Assembly (NCBI GenBank): GCA_032622095.1 | Contig: CP136063.1 | Location: 205,207,934-205,271,933, forward strand | DNA length: 64,000 bases | Source of the DNA: Siphonodentalium dalli | Taxonomy: Eukaryota; Mollusca; Scaphopoda; Gadilida; Siphonodentaliidae | Reading direction: 5' to 3' | Part shown: positions 33,030 to 43,834 of the stretch, piece by piece | Layout: the number at the start of each line of letters is the position of its first letter | Numbering within the stretch: position 1 is the first letter of the stretch | The notes under the pieces: model-generated | What the model was told of the DNA's origin: nothing | Databases searched by the model: none | The model's input: only the letters and a program-made list of their open reading frames with translations | Translations under genes and position numbers: made by a program

Positions 33030-35110
33030 GCTCATCGGTAGTCTCATATATATTTTGAAGACCTCTGTTTGTCTGTCTGTCTGTATGTCTGTCATTTATA
33101 CAAATCTACGATTCTCGACCGATCGGGACGAAACTTGGTACGTGTGTGTAGTTTGACCAGGCGGTCGACGGTGTCGTATTGGCGAGCCCGTGCGGCGCCC
33201 GCTTCGCGCATGCGCAGACGAGATCTCGGAAACGGGTGGAGCTATCGACTTGAAATTTGGTATGTGAATGTATCTTGCCTCGGATACGAATTTTATCGGG
33301 TCGCCGAGACCGTGCAACGCCAGCTTCGCGCATGCGCAGACGAGATCTCGGAAACGGGTGGAGCTATCGACTTGAAATTTGCTATGTGAATGTATCTTGC
33401 CCCGGATACGAATTTTATCGGGTCGCCGAGCCCGTGCGACGCCAGCTTCGCGCATGCGCAGACCAGATATCGGAAACGGGTGGAGCTATCGACTTGAAAT
33501 TTTGTTTTTGAATAGCCCGGACAACGTCGGGCTCATCGGCTAGTCTCATATATATTTTGAAGACCTCTGTCTGTCTGTTTGTCTGTTTGTCTGTCATTAA
33601 TACAAATCTACGATTCTCAACTGATCGGGACGAAACTTGGTACGTGTGTGTAGTTTGACCAGGCGGTCGTCGTTGTCGTATTGGCGAGCCCGTGCGACGC
33701 CCGTGCAGCGCATGCGCAGACGAGATCTCGGAAACGGGTTGAGCTATCGACTTGAAATTTGCTATGTGAATGTATCTTGCCCCGGATACGAATTTTATCT
33801 GCAGTGATATATATTTTCAGTCCGCTTTCCTACATTGTAATATTTGGGGGGTTTGGGTATTTCAGGTTTAAATGTGTTTAGATAACATTGAAGGTTAAGA
33901 TCTCGAGTCTTAATTTTGGTTGCATTCCAATTGCCCCGGATACGAATTTTATCGGGTCGCCGAGCCGTGCGACGCCAGCTTCCCACATGCGCAGACCAGA
34001 TCTCGGAAACGGATGGAGCTATCGACTTGAAATTTGTTTTTTGAATAGCCCGGACAACGTCGGGCTCATCGGTAGTCTCATATATATTTTGAAGACCTCT
34101 GTTTGTCTGTCTGTCTGTATGTCTGTCATTTATACAAATCTACGATTCTCGACCGATCGGGACGAAACTTGTACGTGTGTGTAGTTTGACCAGGCGGTGG
34201 ACGTTGTCGTATTGGCGACCCCGTGCGGCGCCCGCTTCGCACATGCGCAGACGAGATCTCGGAAACGGGTGGAGCTATCGACTTGAAATTTTCTATGTGA
34301 ATGTATCTTGCCACGGATACGAATTTTATTGGGTCGCCGAGCCCGTGCGACGCCAGCTTCGCGCAAGCGCAGACGAGATCTCGGAAACGGGTGGAGCTAT
34401 CGACTTGAAATTTGGTTTTTGAATAGCCCGGACAACGTCGGGCTCATCGGCTAGTCTCATATATATTTTGAAGACCTCTGTCTGTCTGTTTGTCTGTGTG
34501 TCTGTCATTAATACAAATCTACGATTCTCGACCGATCGGGACGAAACTTGGTACGTGTGTGTAGTTTGACCAGGCGGTCGACGGTGTCGTATTGGCGAGC
34601 CCGTGCGGCGCCCGTGCAGCGCATGCACAGACGAGATCTCGGAAACGGGTTGAGCTATCGACTTGAAATTTGCTATGTGAATGTATCTTGCCCCGGATAC
34701 GAATTTTATCTGCAGTGATATATATTTTCAGTCCGCTTTCCTACATTGTAATATTTGGGGGGTTTGGGTATTTCAGGTTTAAATGTGTTTAGATAACATT
34801 GAAGGTTAAGATCTCGAGTCTTAATTTTGGTTGCATTCCAATTGCCCCGGATACGAATTTTATCGGGTCGCCGAGCCCGTGCGACGCCAGCTTCGCGCAT
34901 GCGCAGACGAGATCTCGGAAACGGATGGAGCTATCGACTTGAAATTTGCTATGTGAATGTATCTTGCCCCGGATACGAATTTTATCGGGTCGCCGAGCCC
35001 ATGCGACGCCAGCTTCGCGCATGCGCAGACCAGATCTCGGAAACGGGTGGCGCGATCGGGACGAAACTTGGTTACATGTGTGTAGTTTGACCAGGCGGTC
35101 AATATCAGCT
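33030..35110 (+). repeat. Compound satellite block 2
   Basis: Same family as 24,541-26,396, with module heads near 33,041, 33,541, 34,076 and 34,455. A non-satellite piece of about 138 bp, with TGCAGTGATATATATTTTCA and GGGGGGTTTGGGTATTTCAG, occurs at 33,799-33,938 and again at 34,710-34,848. This shows a higher-order duplication with a period of about 911 bp. Confidence 0.9.
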
Positions 35111-35562
35111 CATCAGATTTCAGATCCGAGATCAACTTTTCACGTGCCGAGGTCAAATCTGTTTTTACGCCGTTTTGCGCTAATATATTTCAGCTCGGTG
35201 CTCACAAATCGATTCGATATAGCGCGAATAATAAATTGCCAGTCATATAATTTGGATGGTTAGAATATGTGGCGCTTCCTCTTTCCAACGATATATCACA
35301 CGCCTGTGTCCGTTTAAAGTTTCTACCTTAATTGTCGGGAAGAACGCAGGACCATGCTTCGGTCATCGAAAAACATTCCGTGAATCTATTACGCCGTCAA
35401 GAGATCGTGACGTGATCGCGTTTAACTCTTAACCGGCCGATGTCGCGTTAACTCATCATGGGCCGAGGTATCCGCAAATCAGAACAGATATCGGAAACGG
35501 GTGGAGCTATCGACTTGAAATTTGCTATGTGAATGTATCTTGCCCCGGATACGAATTTTATA
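35111..35562. other. Spacer with a final satellite fragment
   Basis: No gene is seen. The last 80 bp (35,480-35,562) are a partial 122-bp satellite unit that runs directly into GTPase unit B at GAATTTTATA. Confidence 0.5.
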
Positions 35563-35618
35563 CTGGAAAATTATTGACTTTGACATAATTTTGATCGGAT
35601 GAGCATTTAAGAAAAAAA

Positions 35619-35624
35619 TATAAA
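35619..35624 (+). promoter_or_regulatory. TATA-box candidate, GTPase copy B
   Basis: TATAAA lies 250 bp upstream of the proposed start in a conserved leader, followed by an (AAC)n tract of about 20 bp. The same box occurs in C (40,980), D (46,355) and E (53,977) but not in A. This is sequence resemblance only. Confidence 0.3.
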
Positions 35625-35868
35625 TTGGGTGGAAACTAAAGATGAGAATACAGAATATGTCTATATAGAGGAAACAAAAACAACAACAACAACAACAACA
35701 ATAAACAAATGTGAACTTCACCTTCACCATCCTGACAACGCTAAACGGAAAAAACACATTATATATAGTGAAAGGAACGGCGGCGTGGTGTGTTTCTTAG
35801 TCCTTATATGTGCTAATTGCGTCGGATATCTAATCCGCGAATGACGTTTGCATGCCGTATATAATGAT

Positions 35869-36576
35869 ATGCTAGGCATCAAGAAAATATGTAACTATAC
35901 CATTGCCATGTGCTCCGATGTATCACGATTCCAGAAAGAGGAAATGGATTACACAAATGCGACATGCGGCCACGTTAACATTGTCAAAATCGCGGTAATC
36001 GGCACAAATGGCGTCGGAAAAACGAGTTTCTTAAATCGTCTGTTTGACCACCCTCCCTCGAGAGAAGTCAATTCGACGACGATAATGGCGTCGTTGGAGA
36101 TGAGAGAAATGGAGATAAGGAACAAGATAGCTGAAGATGTCCTCATCGAATTTTACGAGGTACCCGCTGTGCGACAGTTTCAACATTTCAAAAGTTATCT
36201 TCAACGAACGTGCGACGCCTTCATTTTTCTCTATTCGCAAACTCAACCCGATTCTTTTCAAAATGTCTTCAGGGCCATAACTGAAATCCAGCGAATGAGA
36301 CCTAGAGAATGTGTGCCAATGGCTGTTTTATCGAACAAAGCAGATTTGCTTGAAGATTTGGACCCACATATTGGCTCTAAAGGTCTAGAACTATTGGTGG
36401 ATCTGGAGATATTTTATTCTTCGTCAAAGGGAGCTTTCAAAGGTTTCGATGTGCTCAAAATGCTTCTTGGGCAACTCGGAATGGCGTGTGATGACATAAC
36501 TACTGACGAAAAGCCCGAAAGGAATTCGGTGAAGTCGATTGTTGCCGCGATGAGGCGCAGACTGTTAACATTTTAA
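35869..36576 (+). CDS. Atypical Ras-superfamily GTPase, copy B (short tail)
   Basis: 235 residues in one exon. It has the P-loop at 45-52, FYEVPA at 95-100 in place of DxxG, NKAD at 156-159 and SSSKG from 184. The start is taken at the first ATG of the conserved frame (purine at -3); the frame is open seven codons further, but only to a TTG. The next Met, MCSDV, is at 35,908. Copy-specific replacements include Phe for Leu and Pro for His just after the P-loop helix, and Leu for Gln in DLEIF. The C-terminus reads RRRLLTF because about 300 bp, including the basic tail, are deleted relative to A, D and E. This loss is shared with copy C. It is the same family as A; whether it is functional is unknown. 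Confidence 0.7.
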   Translation: MLGIKKICNYTIAMCSDVSRFQKEEMDYTNATCGHVNIVKIAVIGTNGVGKTSFLNRLFDHPPSREVNSTTIMASLEMREMEIRNKIAEDVLIEFYEVPAVRQFQHFKSYLQRTCDAFIFLYSQTQPDSFQNVFRAITEIQRMRPRECVPMAVLSNKADLLEDLDPHIGSKGLELLVDLEIFYSSSKGAFKGFDVLKMLLGQLGMACDDITTDEKPERNSVKSIVAAMRRRLLTF

Positions 36577-37233
36577 AGATGAATTTAGTGCTGAAAACCA
36601 ATTTGTATGCAGCCTATTTTATTTCTTTCGTTTTCTAGATTATAAAATAGAACGTTTGGACAAAAAGTGGCACATTATATGGACCCAAGGCACGCTGTAG
36701 GTAAATATAAGTCTGTAAACACATCACAACTATAAAAAGAACATGGAGAAATAGATACACTGTGTTCTTATATTCGCTATTGATACTTCTGCAATAACGA
36801 AATTTCGTGTATTGAAATAATTGTTATGTAAACGAAACTGTTACAGTGATTTTTCAACAACGACCGATAACCGTGCAGTAAGTTAGAATACATGTATAAT
36901 AATTGTATTTTACTCTGAATTTTGAGAATCAATTTTCAATGATTTCACCCTTCCAATGTTTACTGTCAACTTTGGTATCTTATGGGATTAATTGGACTTT
37001 TATCGGTAATTCCACCTGACAGTAATGTTAAACGTGATGTTTATATAACAATGGTTTTGAGAAGCGAAATCTCATTATTGGAGAGATATTAAGAATGGGA
37101 ATAAGAACGAAATCGAGCCATTTGTGTATGTATTTATCTTGTTTATTATTGTTATTTTACAGACTTTTACAAATAAAATGTTCTTTCGCATGAACCCACT
37201 TGGAAGACATTGGATGCCTTTAAAGACGCTATC

Positions 37234-37651
37234 TTAAGGGTACTCAATCCAATTAAGGACCCCTCAATTACTATGTCTTTTGATTCGGGTAAAAAAATAT
37301 TTGATTCGAGTCGAGGAACCCACCCATCAAAGCTCAGAGTGATCAGATATAGATTTTTGAAGTTTGTCAATTTTTGGAGATGTGGGCCAGTACCTCGTGA
37401 TCAAACAGACAAATTGCGGGTGTAAGATGGATAACTCTAAAATCAAGTGGTTATCCATCTCACACCGCAATTTGTCTGTTTGAGCACGAGGTTCTGGCCC
37501 ACATCTCCAAAAATCAACAAACTTTAAAAATCGATATCTGATCACTCTGAGCTTTGATGGGTGAGTTCCTCGACTCGAATCAAATATTTGTTACCCCCGA
37601 AGCCAAAAAAATAGTAATTTAGGAGTGCTTAATCGGATTGAGTACCTTTAA
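37234..37651. repeat. Large inverted repeat IR1, unit B (centre deleted)
   Basis: Same palindrome as in the other units, but about 33 bp around the apex are missing: AAGTGGTTAT joins directly to CCATCTCACACCG. This is a lesion expected when a long hairpin is deleted at its tip. Confidence 0.8.
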
Positions 37652-38096
37652 TTGACCTTGAATTTTCTGTACGTTCACTTCACTTAATTTCAATATACAA
37701 TTTAAAAATAGAATAAATACTACAATACTAATCTTGTTTGGTTCTATAACGAAATTAAATCATCAACTATATATGTATCCATGAAATGTCACATTACATG
37801 CATGTTTCAGCGGAATGTGCATATTAAATTATATTTTCTGATTTATAACTCGAGGTCTTTGTTCTCTTTAAAATGTTCATTAATGTATTTGCATATATGT
37901 ATATACGTGCAATAATGTTGTCTATTCGTGTGCCGCATTACCGTGTATTTGGTGATTGGAATAAAATTATAAAATTTCAAATTGACATTAGTACATTAGT
38001 TATTATATACCAGGAGATTGTCCGTCAAAATGATGGTCGTTTCAGAATTGTGCACGTGATTTCATCAAATACGTTAGCGCAATAGGCCATGTCGCG

Positions 38097-38268
38097 GTCA
38101 TATTGGATCCATCCAGCCCCGTTCCGTTTTAGCGCTACATGTCAAAGTTCTGCAGTAGCATTCCATATATGGAGCTTTTGAATATTCATGAATTTCATAA
38201 ATAGAATGCTACCCCAGAACTTTCACCTGTAGCAATAAAAAAACGGGGCTGGATGGATCCAATATGAC
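38097..38268. repeat. Inverted repeat IR2 (MITE-like), unit B
   Basis: GTCATATTGGATCCATCCAG and CTGGATGGATCCAATATGAC are the perfect outer 20 bp of the two arms. The inner arms continue imperfectly for about 50 bp. Confidence 0.8.
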
Positions 38269-38439
38269 AGCCCTCAGTGGCAAGGCGTATTGAAAGCATC
38301 AATTAAAATTAACTTTTTAGGATTTCCTCTACCCATCGCCCCATTCCAATGCATTATTGTATATTACTACCGATAGGGGTGTTACTGTGTTCTGAAACCT
38401 GAAAAAACTTCGACGAAAGTCCCAGCCGGAGTGTGGTAT

Positions 38440-40028
38440 TCTTGCGGAAATTATCAAAATTTGATAAATTTTATTTCTAAATTATTACTTACAACGAAGA
38501 CCGCATGCCCCTTTAAGTGCGAACTGTCTCCAATAAGATGCAATATACGGTCAGATACACACTATTTAATTCATTAAACGTTAGTTCATTCAATTTCTCT
38601 TTCACATTGTTTAATAGCAACCTTCCTCAAAATGTGGTCTGTATCGAGGACAGTCTGTCGTGGAGCCAGGGAATGTATTAAGGTAGCGATTCAATTCTCA
38701 AGCGACTCAATTCTTTATTATCACAACCCACAATGAAACATGTATACGGGTGCATTCACTAGTAACGCTGTTACTGCCTCACAGTTATTTCAACCCCCGT
38801 GTACGTGGTATCGCAAAACTGGACTGACCATTGCATATTTCCTCGACGGTGGGGGTGGGGGGGGGGGGGGTTGCAGCACCATGAGTCCTGCAACCACTCC
38901 TGATTTATAACTTGATATTTTAGTTGACAGTCATGTCTGACGTGTCTGTATGCTACGAGTGATTAATCTAATATGCAATATGCAGCAATTTATTTATATA
39001 ATTATGAACATATTATTACAGCTTTAAATTTGAAGGTATATACAGAAGGTGGTGTTGCTGTGTCTTCGTTTGGGAAAAGGGTTGTTTAGCTACGAGTTCC
39101 CAACAGCGTCACCTTTCCTCTCTTGTGTTATACATGACAATTTATTGTATACGCACAATTTGCAACTGGAATATTTAAGTAAAACATTATATTGTGAATT
39201 CTTTCCCAGATAATCCCGGTTGATGTATAATATTCAACTCAAACCCTTAGTTATTCGAAGATTTCGAGAACCAGCCCCCCCCCCCCCCAATCATGGATTA
39301 TGGTCGAAAATGTTATAATTCAAGCCTGTACAGGCTAAAATTGTGACAGTTAGAAACTTGTTCAACCTTTGGCGTGAGAAACATATACTCTTCTATAAAT
39401 TCTGGGTGAAAATGGGGGGAGGGGGTGTGGCTCTTTTTAATTTCAGCACTGTACGCGCATTAATTTTTTGGCGCTGTTATGGGTATTTGCATGTAAATTC
39501 CAATTGAAAATAATCACATGAGCTCGCTCTCAAATTATTCGAGCAATCTCAACAAGCCTGAATTGTCCTAAAAGAGCTTCACATTCTGCCATATTTTATT
39601 TTTGTTTTGGATGACCCTGTTTCCAAGAAATGACGAGAAACAAATCAAGTATAAAATCGACGGACTCAAACCACTTTTCGAAATGAATTAAAACCGTGAA
39701 ACACAGCAACAGATATAAGACAGGATTTATTCATTTCGGCATTGATGAAAGAAGACATGTTTATCACTGGCCTGAAATGTCTTGATAACAATTAGTTTGA
39801 TAATGGCTTATAACTACTCACTGGTCTCGCCTGTTGAAATTGACCGATCGCGCGCAGGCGATTAATACTATCACTGATTGGTGTGACCATGTAAAATACA
39901 TCGAATACATGGATTTCACATACATAAATTACATATAAGTGTGTATCCACCCTTAAGGGTCGCTGAGTGGTCGGTCATTCTTGTCGGTTTTGTCGTCATG
40001 GGCACGAATCCTCTTCTGAATACATTGT
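38440..40028 (+). other. Right half of unit B, non-coding
   Basis: Shared only with unit C. It includes the dispersed repeat 38,670-38,825 (inverted copy at 28,310-28,470), a G-run at 38,848-38,870 that could form a G-quadruplex, and a C-run at 39,275-39,288. No gene is seen. Confidence 0.5.
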
Positions 40029-40744
40029 TCAAAAAGTCGTTTTTGTTTGTTGTGCGCATCGAAATTTTGTAGATCGAGGTCTATAAATACATCCTATGAT
40101 ATATATTTCATGTTTTCCGAATTCAAGCTCAATGAACACAGTTTCGATAACATGTGGGATAAATATTGATAGATCGGGCCTGTTTCTATGCGTGACAGTG
40201 TCCATTATGTAAATACTAACACCGCCCCTACCATCATCGTGATCATGCCTTGATTTAAATTCCATGGAGTGATGACCGGACCGGAGAGTTTAAAGTCCAA
40301 TGCTTGGTGTATTTTAAATGTTTCGATTAGCGATATTATATCAAGATTGTTGTCATTGGTTTTCATGTCACATAAAAGATTTTGTAAGTTTTGAAAATTT
40401 GTGTTGATGCTTCTGCAGTAAAGACCAAACATTGACAGTTTAGTCTTCTTGTTGAAAATATCTTTCGCTTGTAGAGTTGAGAAGTAACGGCAATTGTTTT
40501 GATCAAAAACAGACAGAGTTGGTTCTTCATCTTCCTCTAGACTAGCGCATTTGGCTGCAAGATCAAAATTATGCGCTTCCCTAACCTCACTCAGTGTTAC
40601 GTTATTTGTGGCCATAAGGTGATTTGTTGATATTTTTATAACATATGTGCCCTTGTTCAGATCAGTCAGCATATACCCGTGATTTAAGTACGGTCTGCAC
40701 ACGACGTTGCACCTGTAAATAATATTAGACATTGTAAGATGCAT
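40029..40744 (-). pseudogene. LINE 5' fragment with endonuclease, unit B (frameshifted)
   Basis: Minus-strand remnant reading LSMFGLYCRSINTNFQNLQN, LDIISLIETFK, GRGGVSIYI and IIGCIYRPRST. This is the start of an L2/Daphne-type endonuclease preceded by about 115 residues of ORF2 leader. An extra CCGGA at 40,281-40,285, absent in copy C, shifts the frame, and Ile replaces Thr just before the catalytic Glu region. Nothing after the YRP block is readable. Confidence 0.75.
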
Positions 40745-40979
40745 TTGTTTTCATAGAAACAATTTTCTTTAGTGGGTATATTAATTTTAATAGTTTCACA
40801 CCATGAACTCAGGAAATTGATAGCAGTATTTTAAGTTGTTTAAGGGAAAGAGCTTTCGAAATTGAATTTTAAGCCAAAAATAACTTTTATTTCTGGTAGT
40901 GACCATGGATTTTCCCAAGTTCACGGGAAAATTATTGACTTTGACATAGTTTTGATCGGATGAGCATTTAAGAAAAAAA

Positions 40980-40985
40980 TATAAA
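40980..40985 (+). promoter_or_regulatory. TATA-box candidate, GTPase copy C
   Basis: TATAAA, 250 bp upstream of the proposed ATG, in the conserved leader. Resemblance only. Confidence 0.3.
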
Positions 40986-41229
40986 TTGGGTGGAAACTAA
41001 AGATGAGAATACAGAATATGTCTATATAGAGGAAACCAAAGCAACAACAACAACAACAACAATAAACAAATGTGAACTTCACCTTCACCTTCCTGACAAC
41101 GCTAAACGGAAAAAACACAATATATATAGTGAAAGGAACGGCGGCGTGGTGTGTTTCTAAGTCCTTATATGTGCTAATTGCGTGGGATATCTAATCCGCG
41201 AATGACGTTTGCATGCCGTATATAATGAT

Positions 41230-41937
41230 ATGCTAGGCATCAAGAAAATATGTAACTATACCATTGCCATGTGCTCCGATGTATCACGATTCCAGAAAGA
41301 GGAAATGGATTACACAAATGCGACATGCGGCCACGTTAACATTGTCAAAATCGCGGTAATCGGCACAAATGGCGTCGGAAAAACGAGTTTCTTAAATCGT
41401 CTGTTAGACCACCCTCACTCGAGAGAAGTCAATTCGACGACGATAATGGCGTCGTTGGAGATGAGAGAAATGGAGATAAGGAACAAGATAGCTGAAGATG
41501 TCCTCATCGAATTTTACGAGGTACCCGCTGTGCGACAGTTTCAACATTTCAAATATTATCTTCAACGAACGTGCGACGCCTTCATTTTTCTATATTCGCA
41601 AACTCAACCCGATTCTTTTCAAAATGTCTTCAGGGCCATAACTGAAATCCAGCGAATGAGACCTAGAGAATGTGTGCCAATGGCTGTTTTATCGAACAAA
41701 GCAGATTTGCTTGAAGATTTGGACCCACATATTGGCTCTAAAGGTCTAGAACTATTGGTGGATCAGGAGATATTTTATTCTTCGTCAAAGGGAGCTTTCA
41801 AAGGTTTCGATGTGCTCAAAATGCTTCTTGGGCAACTCGGAATGGCGTGTGATGACATAACTACTGACGAAAAGCCCGAAAAGAATTCGGTGAAGTCGAT
41901 TGTTGCCGCGATGAGGCGCAGACTGTTAACATTTTAA
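41230..41937 (+). CDS. Atypical Ras-superfamily GTPase, copy C (short tail)
   Basis: 235 residues, the same motif positions as copy B and the same C-terminal deletion ending RRRLLTF. Copy-specific replacements are FKYYLQ (Tyr for Ser) after switch II and EKNS (Lys for Arg) near the end. The P-loop, NKAD and SSSKG are unchanged. B and C share both the deletion and the right half of the unit, so they are sister copies. Confidence 0.7.
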   Translation: MLGIKKICNYTIAMCSDVSRFQKEEMDYTNATCGHVNIVKIAVIGTNGVGKTSFLNRLLDHPHSREVNSTTIMASLEMREMEIRNKIAEDVLIEFYEVPAVRQFQHFKYYLQRTCDAFIFLYSQTQPDSFQNVFRAITEIQRMRPRECVPMAVLSNKADLLEDLDPHIGSKGLELLVDQEIFYSSSKGAFKGFDVLKMLLGQLGMACDDITTDEKPEKNSVKSIVAAMRRRLLTF

Positions 41938-42595
41938 AGATGAATTTAGTGCTGAAAAACCAATTTGTATGCAGCCTATTTTATTTCTTTCGTTTTCTAG
42001 ATTATAAAATAGAACGTTTGGACAAAAAGTGGCACATTATATGGACCCAAGGCACGCTGTAGGTAAATATAAGTCTGTAAACACATCACAACTATAAAAA
42101 GAACATGGAGAAATAGATACACTGTGTTCTTATATTCGCTATTGATACTTCTGCAATAACGAAATTTCGTGTATTGAAATAATTGTTATGTAAACGAAAC
42201 TGTTACAGTGATTTTTCAACAACGACCGATAACCGTGCAGTAAGTTAGAATACATGTATAATAATTGTATTTTACTCTGAATTTTGAGAATCAATTTTCA
42301 ATGATTTCACCCTTCCAATGTTTACTGTCAACTTTGGTATCTTATGGGATTAATTGGACTTTTATCGGTAATTCCACCTGACAGTAATGTTAAACGTGAT
42401 GTTTATATAACAATGGTTTTGAGAAGCGAAATCTCATTATTGGAGAGATATTAAGAATGGGAATAAGAACGAAATCGAGCCATTTGTGTATGTATTTATC
42501 TTGTTTATTATTGTTATTTTACAGACTTTTACAAATAAAATGTTATTTCGCATGAACCCACTTGGAAGACATTGGATGCCTTTAAAGACGCTATC

Positions 42596-43048
42596 TTAAG
42601 GGTACTCAATCCAATTAAGGACCCCTCAATTACTATGTCTTTTGATTCGGGTAAAAAAATATTTGATTCGAGTCGAGGAACCCACCCATCAAAGCTCAGA
42701 GTGATCAGATATAGATTTTTGAAGTTTGTCAATTTTTGGAGATGTGGGCCAGTACCTCGTGATCAAACAGACAAATTGCGGGTGTAAGATGGATAACTCT
42801 AAAATCAAGTGGTTATTATTGTCAATAGTAACCACTTGATTTTCGAGTTATCCGTCTCACACCGCAATTTGTCTGTTTGAGCACGAGGTTCTGGCCCACA
42901 TCTCCAAAAATCAACAAACTTTAAAAATCGATATCTGATCACTCTGAGCTTTGATGGGTGAGTTCCTCGACTCGAATCAAATATTTGTTACCCCCGAAGC
43001 CAAAGAAATAGTAATTTAGGGGTGCTTAATCGGATTGAGTACCTTTAA
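42596..43048. repeat. Large inverted repeat IR1, unit C
   Basis: Full-length form of about 453 bp with the apex AAGTGGTTA-TTATTGTCAATAG-TAACCACTT intact. Confidence 0.8.
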
Positions 43049-43491
43049 TTCACCTTGAATTTTCTGTACGTTCACTTCACTTAATTTCAATATACAATTT
43101 AAAAATAGAATAAATACTACAATACTAATCTTGTTTGGTTCTATAACGAAATTAAATCATCAACTATATATGTATCCATGAAATGTCACATTACATGCAT
43201 GTTTCAGCGGAATGTGCATATTAAATTATATTTTCTGATTTATAACTCGAGGTCTTTGTTCTCTTTAAAATGTTCATTAATGTATTTGCATATATGTATA
43301 CGTGCAATAATGTTGTCTATTCGTGTGCCGCATTACCGTGTATTTGGTGATTGGAATAAAATTATAAAATTTCAAATTGACATTAGTACATTAGTTATTA
43401 TATACCAGGAGATTGTCCGTCAAAATGATGGTCGTTTCAGAATTGTGCACGTGATTTCATCAAATACGTTAGCGCAATAGGCCATGTCGCG

Positions 43492-43663
43492 GTCATATTG
43501 GATCCATCCAGCCCCGTTCCGTTTTAGCGCTACATGTCAAAGTTCTGCAGTAGCATTCCATATATGGAGCTTTTGAATATTCATGAATTTCATAAATAGA
43601 ATGCTACCCCAGAACTTTCACCTGTAGCAATAAAAAAACGGGGCTGGATGGATCCAATATGAC
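43492..43663. repeat. Inverted repeat IR2, unit C
   Basis: Same 172-bp element as in unit B, with perfect outer arms of 20 bp. Confidence 0.8.
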
Positions 43664-43834
43664 AGCCCTCAGTGGCAAGGCGTATTGAAAGCATCAATTA
43701 AAATTAACTTTTTAGGATTTCCTCTACCCATCGCCCCATTCCAATGCATTATTGTATATTACTACCGATAGGGGTGTTACTGTGTTCTGAAACCTGAAAA
43801 AACTTCAACGAAAGTCCCAGCCGGAGTGTGGTAT

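Larger units (their letters stand above)
35563..40884 (+). repeat. GTPase repeat unit B
   Basis: It aligns almost base for base with unit C (40,885-46,257) from the GGAAAATTATTGACTTTGAC block onwards. It contains a GTPase gene, IR1, IR2, a right half beginning at about 38,440 that is not shared with D and E, and a LINE endonuclease fragment on the minus strand. Its left end is cut into satellite and lacks the first 40 bp seen in C, D and E. Confidence 0.85.

Noticed and set aside
35848-35868. Start of GTPase copy B at 35,848
   Set aside because: The codon is TTG preceded closely by an in-frame stop; the first ATG of the frame is at 35,869. The same applies to copies C, D and E.
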